A stretch of 64,000 nucleotides of DNA from Bacillota bacterium. GTDB taxonomy: Bacteria > Bacillota > Dethiobacteria > DTU022 > UBA8154. Shown piece by piece: positions 57,331 through 64,000 of this stretch (the stretch's first letter is position 1; each line of letters starts with the position of its first letter). The stretch lies in contig JAAYFF010000041.1 of assembly GCA_012728375.1 (NCBI GenBank), forward strand, positions 39,574 to 103,573, written 5' to 3'. Under the pieces are notes generated by a model, which was given only the letters and a program-made list of their open reading frames with translations, was not told the origin of the DNA and did no database searches. The position numbers and the translations under genes are program-made.

Positions 57331-58647
57331 ATGACGAAACGCGAAAAAGCCATTCTTGTTAATCTTGAATTATCTCAAGGCGCAAGCAACGACGGGGATA
57401 TTTCCATGGAAGAGCTTTGCCTGCTGACAGAGACTGCCGGCGGGGAAGTAGTAGGAATGATCCGACAAAAAAGCGGGAAAATGGATTCTGCCTATCTAAT
57501 TGGTAAGGGAAAAGCTCAGGAATTAAAGGCTGCCAGGGAGGAAATGGATGCCGATCTGGTTATTTTTAACCAGGAACTCTCGCCTACTCAGATAAGAAAC
57601 CTTGAAAATTTGGTCGGAGGAAAAATAATTGATCGAACAGCCTTAATCCTGGACATTTTTGCGCAGAGGGCCCTTTCCAGGGAGGGAAGGCTGCAGGTCG
57701 AGCTTGCACAACTCAGGTATCTTTTGCCCCGTTTAACGGGAAGGGGAGCCTATTTGTCCCGGCTGGGCGGCGGAATTGGAACAAGGGGTCCGGGAGAAAC
57801 CCAGCTGGAGATAGACCGGAGAAGGATTAAGCATAAAATTAACATTCTTAGTAAAGAAATTAAGCAGCTAAAAAAACACCGCAAACTTCACCGGGAAAGC
57901 CGTAAGGAAAAAGGTTTTAGCACGGTTGCCCTTGTAGGCTACACCAATGCAGGAAAATCCTCTCTTTTGAATGCTCTTACCGGTGCGCAAGTGTTTACTG
58001 AGGATAAACTCTTTGCCACACTGGACCCCACAGTGCGAGCTTTAAATAATACGGAAGGGAAGAAAGTACTGCTCATCGACACCGTGGGTTTTATCCGCAA
58101 TCTTCCCCGCCAGCTTGTAGACGCTTTTAGCGCGACCCTGGAGGAAACCCGGGAGACGGACCTTTTACTGCACGTAGTAGATTTTAGCCGCAGCGATTTT
58201 AGGGAGCTGATTGCTTCTGTAGAGGAAACTTTGCAGAAGATGGAAATAATTAACAGGCCTCGTATTTTTGTTTTTAATAAAATAGACCTGTTAACAGCAG
58301 CGGAATTGCAGATATGCCGGAAAAAAATTGAACAAGAATACAATCCTGCCATATTTGTCTCTGCAGAAACAGGAAAAAACATTTTGAGCCTTCACGAAAT
58401 GATTTTGGAGGCTCTTGCCGGAAATCTTGTCCGCTTAACACTTTTTATCCCTTATCACAAATGGCCTTCTTTTTCTTATCTTTATCGGCAGGGAAAAGTT
58501 TTAAAGGTGCGCTACTGCGGTGAATATACAGTTGCAGATGTGGAAATAAGTGAACATTACGCCAAAAAGCTTCTTCCTTTTACGCAGGAAAAAGTAAATA
58601 AAGGCATAATTACCACTCATGAGCAGGATGACAAACCTTCCCCATAA
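57331..58647 (+). CDS. hflX: GTPase HflX
   Basis: A 438-residue ribosome-associated GTPase that splits or rescues stalled and heat-damaged ribosomes. The N-terminal HflX domain (LIGKGKAQELKAAREEMDA, IIDRTALILDIFAQRA) is followed by a glycine-rich hinge (GGGIGTRGPGETQLE) and the G domain: G1 GYTNAGKSSL near residue 203, G3 DTVGF, G4 NKID. A C-terminal domain closes the protein. It lacks a clear ribosome-binding site at ATG 57331. The order miaA-hfq-hflX matches many bacteria, and ynbB next matches Bacillus. Confidence 0.95.
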   Translation: MTKREKAILVNLELSQGASNDGDISMEELCLLTETAGGEVVGMIRQKSGKMDSAYLIGKGKAQELKAAREEMDADLVIFNQELSPTQIRNLENLVGGKIIDRTALILDIFAQRALSREGRLQVELAQLRYLLPRLTGRGAYLSRLGGGIGTRGPGETQLEIDRRRIKHKINILSKEIKQLKKHRKLHRESRKEKGFSTVALVGYTNAGKSSLLNALTGAQVFTEDKLFATLDPTVRALNNTEGKKVLLIDTVGFIRNLPRQLVDAFSATLEETRETDLLLHVVDFSRSDFRELIASVEETLQKMEIINRPRIFVFNKIDLLTAAELQICRKKIEQEYNPAIFVSAETGKNILSLHEMILEALAGNLVRLTLFIPYHKWPSFSYLYRQGKVLKVRYCGEYTVADVEISEHYAKKLLPFTQEKVNKGIITTHEQDDKPSP

Positions 58648-58726
58648 CCGGCACGCAAGGGAGAGGGGAGGCGGGGGAAGGGAAGGGAGGATGCAGCAAA
58701 CAAATTCGAAGGGACGATGATTAATC

Positions 58727-60034
58727 ATGGAATGGTGGCAGCTCTATGCACTAAAACCGGAAATTAACAGGTTGATCGTTGAGGCTGAAAAAGAAGTGAA
58801 GGCAGAACATGAAGCCATTAATGCTGTTTCTCTATTTAACCAGGCCAAAGTACTAAATGCATTCCAGGAAGAGAAAATTTCCGATGATTGTTTTTATTCA
58901 AGTGAGGGATACGGATATAACGACAGGGGCAGAGAAAAACTCGACGCCCTTTTTGCGCGGGTTTTTAAGGGAGAAGATGCCTTGGTCCGCCCGCATCTTG
59001 TTTCCGGTACCCATACTTTATTCACCTGCTTAAGGGGAATCCTCAGACCGGGGGAGCGGCTCCTTTTCGCGACAGGCCGGCCTTATGATACCCTTTGGAA
59101 AGCAGTCGGGGGCAAAAAAGCTGCAGAAGACGGGTCACAATCCTCAGCAGGGGAAGGTAATCTAATAGATTGGGGAATACCGTTTTTCTGTTTAAATATG
59201 ATAGAGGAGAAAGACGCTGGAAGCGAACAAAGACGCATCTTGGAAAAAAATCTGAAAGAGATGCTGCAGAAGCCTACCTCCGCGGTGCTTATACAGCGTT
59301 CCAGGGGATATAATCCTTTTCGCCCTTCGCTGACAGTTGAAGATATTGCTAATATTATAGCTAAAATTCGTTATTATAATCCTGATGTTGTTATTCTTGT
59401 GGACAACTGTTACGGAGAATTTGTAGAGAAGGAAGAACCCCTTGAAGCAGGAGCCGATCTGATTGCCGGCTCGCTTATAAAAAATCCCGGGGGAGGGCTT
59501 GCTCCAACGGGGGGTTATGTTGTCGGTAGAAAAAAATATATTAAGAAGATCAGCAGTGCCATGACTGCGCCGGGCCTTGGAAAAGAACTGGGAGCTTTTG
59601 TGTACAGTAAAAGGCTTTTTTTTCAGGGCCTTTTTATGGCTCCACATCTTACCGGGGAAGCTTTAAAAGGGGCGATAACCCTTGCCAGGGCTTTGGAGAA
59701 GGCAGGCTACCGGGTGGATCCCCGTCCTCAAGAAAAGCGGGGGGATATTGTCCAGATGATTCATTTAAAAAGGAGGGAGGAGCTATATAATTTCTGCCGT
59801 GCGGTTCAGGAATTTTCTCCTGTAAACTCTCATTTTGTGCCCATAGAAGGGGAAACTCCCGGTTATCATGATCCGATTTTTATGGCCGCCGGTACATTTG
59901 TTCAGGGAGCATCCAGCGAATTTAGTGCCGATGCGCCTTTACGCCGGCCATATACGCTTTACCTGCAGGGCGGCCTCAGCTATCAGCACATCGTCCTGGG
60001 GATAGCATCCATTTTAAAGGCCATCCTTGCCTAA
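58727..60034 (+). CDS. ynbB: Aluminium-resistance/methionine gamma-lyase-like PLP enzyme (YnbB family)
   Basis: A 435-residue PLP-dependent protein of the Cys/Met metabolism fold, annotated in Bacillus as YnbB and elsewhere as aluminium-resistance protein. The PLP lysine is K252 in AGSLIKNPGGGLAP, with VILVDNCYGEFVEKEEP giving the PLP Asp. LVSGTHTLFTCLRGILRPGE binds the phosphate. Activity is unproven; sulphur amino-acid lyase is possible. In Bacillus it lies between hflX and glnR; glnR is absent here. The ATG lies 79 bases after hflX. Confidence 0.85.
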   Translation: MEWWQLYALKPEINRLIVEAEKEVKAEHEAINAVSLFNQAKVLNAFQEEKISDDCFYSSEGYGYNDRGREKLDALFARVFKGEDALVRPHLVSGTHTLFTCLRGILRPGERLLFATGRPYDTLWKAVGGKKAAEDGSQSSAGEGNLIDWGIPFFCLNMIEEKDAGSEQRRILEKNLKEMLQKPTSAVLIQRSRGYNPFRPSLTVEDIANIIAKIRYYNPDVVILVDNCYGEFVEKEEPLEAGADLIAGSLIKNPGGGLAPTGGYVVGRKKYIKKISSAMTAPGLGKELGAFVYSKRLFFQGLFMAPHLTGEALKGAITLARALEKAGYRVDPRPQEKRGDIVQMIHLKRREELYNFCRAVQEFSPVNSHFVPIEGETPGYHDPIFMAAGTFVQGASSEFSADAPLRRPYTLYLQGGLSYQHIVLGIASILKAILA

Positions 60035-60056
60035 TGGGGGGAAAGGATGTGGGAAG

Positions 60057-60680
60057 TTAATCAATTAATCTGATCAAGCCGATTACTTTACCTAAAATGC
60101 GGGCATTTTCGTTTGCAGGAATGATAATAGGTTTAAAAGCAGGATTTTCCGGCTTTAGAATAATTTTATCCTCCTCGCGGAAAAACCTTTTTATGGTGGC
60201 TTCATCGGAAAGCAACGCGACAACTATTTCTCCGTTTTCAGCAGTAGGCTGTTTGCGGACAATGACCAGATCCTCCGGAAGGATACCGGCATCTTTCATA
60301 CTTTCTCCCCGGACGCGAAGCAAAAAAACGGTATCTTCCTTTACTATTTCACCCGGAAGAAGAAGGTAGTCTTCAATATTTTCCTCAGCCAAAACAGGCA
60401 GCCCGGCAGTAACCTGCCCCAGTACGGGAACAAGCTTGGCTTTCTTTTTTGGATAGGAGCGGGCGGCAGGATCGAGGATCTCCAAAGCTCTCGGCTTGGT
60501 TGGGTCCCTTTTAATAAACCCCTTTTTCTCTAAAGCACGTAAATGGGCATGGACTGTAGAACTGGAACTGAGATTTAAATATTTGCAAATTTCTCGTACA
60601 GAAGGAGGATAATTTTTCTGCATCACTTCTTCCGCAATAAAATTTAAAATTTCTTGCTGTCGTGAGGTTAATTTTTTCAC
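60057..60680 (-). CDS. lexA: LexA repressor
   Basis: A 207-residue SOS repressor. The winged-helix DNA-binding domain (KKLTSRQQEILNFIAEE, YPPSVREICKYLNLSSSSTV) is followed by the S24 autoprotease domain: cleavage site A92-G93 (VTAGLPV), S127 (RGESM) and K164 (ATIKRF). A longer frame starts at GTG 60692, but AAGGTGG overlaps it, while GTG 60680 sits eight bases downstream and gives the family N-terminus, so I chose it. A LexA operator overlaps its own promoter, so it is autoregulated. It converges with ynbB. Confidence 0.96.
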   Translation of the reverse strand: MKKLTSRQQEILNFIAEEVMQKNYPPSVREICKYLNLSSSSTVHAHLRALEKKGFIKRDPTKPRALEILDPAARSYPKKKAKLVPVLGQVTAGLPVLAEENIEDYLLLPGEIVKEDTVFLLRVRGESMKDAGILPEDLVIVRKQPTAENGEIVVALLSDEATIKRFFREEDKIILKPENPAFKPIIIPANENARILGKVIGLIRLID

Positions 60681-60716
60681 CTGTTCGACCACCTTTTAAA
60701 GGATTTTCTTCCATCG

Positions 60717-60756
60717 ATTATAGCATAGTCGTACTAAACAGGCAAACAATGGTTCG
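60717..60756 (-). promoter_or_regulatory. lexA promoter with overlapping LexA operator
   Basis: Minus strand: TTGCCT (60745-60740), 17 bases, TATAAT (60722-60717). CGAACCATTGTTTG (60756-60743) overlaps the -35 box and matches the Gram-positive LexA box CGAAC-N4-GTTCG with one mismatch. A second half-site (CGAACAGG) lies at the start codon. Confidence 0.8.
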
Positions 60757-60794
60757 CAAGGAAGGACAGTAGATATTTTTATCGGTTTTCAGAT

Positions 60795-62360
60795 TCAACA
60801 GCATTCTTTATTCTTTGCGGCGGCAGTTGTATGGTTATGGTTGTTGTTGGAATTAGATATAATGCGGATTAACTTGTTAATGCCGTCCAGATAGGCCTTA
60901 ACGCTTGCTTCAACTATATCCGTGCTCATGCCACGGCCAATGATATTCTTATCTTCGTAATTAATTTTCAACGATACTTCGCCAAGTGCGTCCATGCCGC
61001 GAGAAACAGCTCTTAAATTGTAATTTTCCATATTGGTATCTATTTTGGTAATCTTTTCGACCGCCTTGTATGCCGCATCAATAGGTCCTGAACCGCTGGC
61101 AACCTCCTCGAAGATCGTATCGCCTTTTTTAAGACGTACCACGGCTGCAGGAATAGTTTTCGTTCCGCTGACCGTCTGGAGATACTCCAGTTCATAAGTC
61201 GGCTCAGTATAGGAGACGTCAATTAACATGGCTTCCAGGTCTTCCTTATATACTTCTTTCTTTTTATCGGCAAGCTTAATAAACTTTTGATAAAATGCTT
61301 CAAATTCTTCCTTATCCAGATGATAGTTCATTGCCTCCAGCTGATGGCGCAAGGCATGGCGCCCCGAACGGGCAGTCAGAACCATTTGCGCGGCCTGGCC
61401 TCCAATTAATTCGGCATTAATAATTTCATAAGTTCGTTTATCTTTTAATACTCCGTCCTGATGAATACCGGATGAATGGGCAAAAGCATTTATTCCGATT
61501 ACGGCCTTGTTAAGGGGAATGGGTATACCCGTCAACTTGCTGACTAAACGGCTGGTCCGGTAAATCTCCTTGGTATTAATCCCGGTAACATATGGAAATT
61601 CATCGTGACGAATAATCATAGCCATAACAATTTCTTCCAGAGCAGCATTGCCCGCACGCTCCCCGATCCCGTTTACATTGCATTCAATTTGCCTAGCTCC
61701 ATTTTCAACTGCTGTCAGTGAATTTATTACAGCCAGACCGAGATCATTGTGGCAGTGGACGCTGAGAACGGCTTTATTTATGTTGGGAACCTTGCTGATG
61801 ATCAATTTAATAAGCCTGCCAAACTCCTTTGGAACGGCATAACCAACAGTATCCGGTATATTGACAACAGTAGCTCCGGCATCAATAACTGCTTCGATAA
61901 CTTTTAAAATGTAATCCTCCCGTGACCTGGTAGCGTCCTCCAGAGAATATTCGACGTCATTTGTCAGACTTTTTGCATATCTTACCGCTTCAACAGCTTC
62001 TTTTAGGCATTGTTCCGGACTCTTGCGCAATTTTTTTTCCATATGGATATCCGATGACGCCAAAAAAACATGAATGCGGGGCTTTTCTGCATCCTTAACA
62101 GCATCCCAGGCACAATCTATATCTTCTTTAACCGTTCTTGCCAGCGCCGCGATAACAGGACCTTTAACTTCCCTGGAAATTTGTTGGACAGCCCGCAAAT
62201 CGCCAGGGGAGGAGATCGGAAAACCAGCTTCAATAACATCTACATTTAAACGGGCAAGCTGATGTGCTATTTTTACTTTTTCCTGAGCGTTAAGTTTAGC
62301 TCCCGGCGTCTGCTCTCCGTCCCTTAAAGTGCTGTCAAAAATCATTACCCGGTTGTTCAT
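60795..62360 (-). CDS. leuA: 2-isopropylmalate synthase
   Basis: A 521-residue first enzyme of leucine synthesis, condensing acetyl-CoA with 2-oxoisovalerate. DRE-TIM motif FDSTLRDGEQTPGAKL, metal HCHNDLGLAVINSL, NGIGERAGNAALEEIVMAM (shortened), and a C-terminal leucine-binding regulatory domain (~residues 390-500) are present. ATG 62372 is one base after GAGGTGG, whereas ATG 62360 is eight bases away and gives MNNRVMIFD, so I chose 62360. It has a leucine-type T-box leader. The other leu genes are not in the window. The tail HNHTTAAAKNKECC is unusual but harmless. Confidence 0.96.
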   Translation of the reverse strand: MNNRVMIFDSTLRDGEQTPGAKLNAQEKVKIAHQLARLNVDVIEAGFPISSPGDLRAVQQISREVKGPVIAALARTVKEDIDCAWDAVKDAEKPRIHVFLASSDIHMEKKLRKSPEQCLKEAVEAVRYAKSLTNDVEYSLEDATRSREDYILKVIEAVIDAGATVVNIPDTVGYAVPKEFGRLIKLIISKVPNINKAVLSVHCHNDLGLAVINSLTAVENGARQIECNVNGIGERAGNAALEEIVMAMIIRHDEFPYVTGINTKEIYRTSRLVSKLTGIPIPLNKAVIGINAFAHSSGIHQDGVLKDKRTYEIINAELIGGQAAQMVLTARSGRHALRHQLEAMNYHLDKEEFEAFYQKFIKLADKKKEVYKEDLEAMLIDVSYTEPTYELEYLQTVSGTKTIPAAVVRLKKGDTIFEEVASGSGPIDAAYKAVEKITKIDTNMENYNLRAVSRGMDALGEVSLKINYEDKNIIGRGMSTDIVEASVKAYLDGINKLIRIISNSNNNHNHTTAAAKNKECC

Positions 62361-62424
62361 TTGCCATGCCACCTCTTTAACTCAGATTTAGATAAACCAG
62401 TAGTAACTTATACGCTAAAAATAA

Positions 62425-62700
62425 GAAACCTTTCATCTCAAAGATAGAGACGAAAGGCTATTCTTCCGCGGTACCACTCTAGTTGACGGGCAGCAAAAAA
62501 TAAAACCCGTCCGCTTAATTGTTCTTTTCTGTAACGGGAAATGCCCGTCTCAACTTACTCTCAGCATTGCTGATTTCGGCCGGCTACTCACAGGGGAGTT
62601 TCCGAAAGGGGAAGGGCTGCCTTTCAGCTAAATGGCAACTCTCTGTGCACTTCCAAAACTTCCGTACTAAGCCTGATCATTGTTTTTGAATAATTCAATT
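62425..62700 (-). promoter_or_regulatory. T-box leader of leuA (probably leucine)
   Basis: Minus strand: T-box core AGAGTGGTACCGCGG (62480-62466) is followed by the terminator CCTTTCGTCTC/GAGATGAAAGG (62457-62429) and TTTCTTATTTTT. Upstream are stem I elements, including GAGAGTTGCC, GGAAACTCCCC and GAGTAG. The CTC in GGAAACTC suits a leucine specifier, which fits the gene. Uncharged tRNA-Leu would stabilise the antiterminator and allow leuA transcription. Confidence 0.85.
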
Positions 62701-62708
62701 TGAAAAAT

Positions 62709-62737
62709 ATACTATCCAATATTTCTCTGTCTGTCAA
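62709..62737 (-). promoter_or_regulatory. Promoter of the leuA leader
   Basis: Minus strand: TTGACA (62737-62732), 17 bases, TAGTAT (62714-62709). It would start the leader near 62702. Confidence 0.75.
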
Positions 62738-63411
62738 CCCATATTTAACTCAAAAAATATATTTCCAATATTTAGGCAATTATTTAGGCAATACTTGACT
62801 GAGCAGAGGTGCGGGAAGAAAAAAAACAAGGTCCGATAATATATATTATGTTAACTTAAAGAGAGAGGGTAAAAAATTTTATTCGGTGAATTGCGATTAT
62901 CACGATATAGCTAAGCCAAGTCAAATCTCTTTAACATTTATTTAGAGATTAATAAAAAGCTATGAATTTATACTGCGAACAAAACTTTTATCTTTCAATT
63001 TTAGTTCTGAAGGATTTGCTAAACCATTTCTTGTAATCCTAAGTAAAGTTCGTATAAACCTGCTGTGCAATTCTATCCTTTAAAAAAGTTTATATATTAA
63101 AGGTTCCTGAAAGCTTTCCTTAGGTTACCTATATAGAAAAGGTATCATTTTTAAATGAACTACTTTTTTTTATAAATATCATTGCACGTGTTAAATTATA
63201 ACTTTTAGAAGACCATAATAAATTATTGACACAGTATCCAAACTCAACCGAAGTAAACTATACCAACAAACTTATTTACCCACTTCTCCTTCTGTATTTT
63301 TTATATATAAGTATTATGTAAACCAATATTTTTCATCCAACTACTTTCTTCTGCAAAAAATTAAAATGTACAGACAGAATTTTCCCGACAGTATAAAGTA
63401 CTATAGTAAAG
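62738..63411. other. AT-rich intergenic region without a supported gene
   Basis: About 670 bases with no ORF I can support on either strand. A weak 7-bp stem (AATCTCT at 62924 with AGAGATT at 62944) is present. The composition is more AT-rich than the core genes and joins a toxin-antitoxin gene and an IS element, so it may be acquired DNA. Confidence 0.6.
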
Positions 63412-63852
63412 CTAGCCATACTGTGTAATTTTACTGCGAATCCTATCATAAGATTCTTTGTTGAACCTTTCTTTGTGTTTCTCAAGGCATTCAATAGCAA
63501 ATAAAGGGTTATTGTAAATCATTTTCATCATACTATCAGATGCCCCATCTTGGATAGCTTTTGTTTCATATCTGGTTACCGTAATATCGTCCCAACCGAG
63601 CAAAGCAGCAAAATCACTTTGACTAAGATCATAAATGTTTCTTATTTTCTTAATATCTTTTGAGGTTAACAAATGATGTTTTTCTCTATAAGCATCTCTA
63701 GCTCGCAACAAGTTTTCGTCCATTATACCTGAAGGAACAAATTTGTTTTCTTCTCTTTTCACATTGCAACGATAATAGACCTGTTCATATTCAACAAGTT
63801 CTTCTTTAATAAATGCTTGGGTTTGGCGTTTTCGCATTTCAACTGAATGCAT
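63412..63852 (-). CDS. MqsA/YgiT-type antitoxin, N-terminus cut by an IS
   Basis: A 146-residue MqsA-like protein. Residues ~65-120 are an XRE-like HTH of the antitoxin type (DAYREKHHLLTSKDIKKIRN, YDLSQSDFAALLGWDDITVT, RYETKAIQD). Family members start with a CxxC zinc finger before the HEVEMRKRQT-like segment; here HSVEMRKRQTQ is at the very start, and in-frame codons upstream (GNK) lead straight into the IS end. So the first ~8-10 codons with the first CxxC are probably lost, and ATG 63852 may be an internal codon. No toxin gene is seen downstream. A remnant of a type II module. Confidence 0.65.
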   Translation of the reverse strand: MHSVEMRKRQTQAFIKEELVEYEQVYYRCNVKREENKFVPSGIMDENLLRARDAYREKHHLLTSKDIKKIRNIYDLSQSDFAALLGWDDITVTRYETKAIQDGASDSMMKMIYNNPLFAIECLEKHKERFNKESYDRIRSKITQYG

Positions 63853-63865
63853 TTTATTGCCGGGC

Positions 63866-64000
63866 TGACCCCTTAACTTTGAACATTACGCCCTCATTAC
63901 TAAAGCTTTCTCAGAATTGTTCATGATAAAGTTATGGTATTCCAGCGGTGGGCGATAGCCTATGCTGGAGTGGAGCCTCACCTCATTGTAATAGCGCATA
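63866..64000 (-). mobile_element. IS3-family element, end fragment (continues beyond window)
   Basis: The IS appears to end at 63866 with TGACCCCTTAACTTTGAACA as the terminal repeat (the IS3 family uses TG...CA ends). It reads leftward and runs off the right edge. It is inserted at the N-terminus of the MqsA-like gene. Confidence 0.7.
63886..63999 (-). CDS. IS3-family transposase OrfB, C-terminal fragment
   Basis: The frame on the minus strand reads MRYYNEVRLHSSIGYRPPLE and ends ALVMRA then TAA at 63888-63886. YNEVRLHSSIGYRPPLEY is the classic C-terminal motif of IS3 OrfB integrase-fold transposases (after the catalytic Glu). Only this end is inside the window, so the catalytic core cannot be seen. 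Confidence 0.88.
   Translation of the reverse strand: MRYYNEVRLHSSIGYRPPLEYHNFIMNNSEKALVMRA

Noticed and set aside
62738..63411. CRISPR array or small RNA in the AT-rich gap
   Set aside because: No regularly spaced repeats, and no promoter-terminator pair that would define a transcript.

Overview
The window is a chromosomal stretch from a low-to-middle GC, endospore-forming anaerobic Firmicute. It looks like the Desulfotomaculum/Pelotomaculum/Syntrophomonas part of Clostridia, but that placement is inferred from gene content and not proved. Spore-former markers are spoVS with a near-perfect sigma-H promoter, the tepA/ylzJ pair, a SpoIIIE/FtsK translocase, a YolD-like protein and a leucine T-box. 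Energy-metabolism hints are a sodium-pumping decarboxylase cluster, a two-subunit molybdenum hydroxylase and a NifV-like homocitrate synthase.

Layout. 1-24.7 kb is mostly core: the 3' end of RNase J, a secreted GH26-like glycosidase, ylzJ/tepA, a Na/Pi symporter-like gene, uppP, ftsK/spoIIIE, a RodZ-like gene, rimO, a minimal FtsH-like protease overlapping a membrane phosphoesterase, thpR, recA, rny, spoVS, an M19 dipeptidase overlapping a PHP phosphoesterase, the decarboxylase beta, gamma and biotin subunits, an orphan LuxR-type regulator and a TPR protein. 24.8-25.3 kb is a four-tRNA operon (Thr, Tyr, Lys, Leu) with its own promoter and terminator. 25.4-31.9 kb holds a solitary CBM25-like protein and then a salvage operon, ahcY-mtnP-mtnA-mtaD-surE-deoC. 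32-36 kb is a looser region with an atypical tyrosine recombinase, a leucine-rich-repeat lipoprotein, a macro-domain protein, a small ORF interrupted by an in-frame TGA, and a YolD-like gene. 36.4-39.2 kb is the molybdenum hydroxylase. 39.2-42.1 kb is a decayed phage or integrative-element island next to tRNA-Trp, with hicBA, a ribbon-helix-helix gene, a consensus promoter with operator-like repeats, duplicated leaders and gene remnants. 42.4-62.7 kb returns to core: proC-proB, nifV, a phasin-like gene with ubiB, an MBL-fold/DUF2007 fusion, miaB, a PerR-like regulator, mutS-mutL-miaA-hfq, hflX-ynbB, lexA, and T-box-controlled leuA. The right end is AT-rich and ends in an MqsA-type antitoxin gene cut by an IS3-family element that runs off the window.

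The most interesting system is the 25.8-31.9 kb operon. Its deaminase (mtaD), and the substrate-pocket residues of its MtnP and AhcY homologues, suggest that S-adenosylmethionine by-products are deaminated first and then processed as inosine derivatives. The accessory features most worth checking are the recombinase that lacks the first catalytic arginine, the operator-rich promoter of the island with its divergent ribbon-helix-helix gene, and several perfect palindromes ahead of hflX, the Fur-family gene and yolD. Several genes (ylzJ, ftsH-like, mtaD, rny, spoVS, lexA, leuA) have starts that ribosome-binding-site spacing moves away from the longest reading frame.
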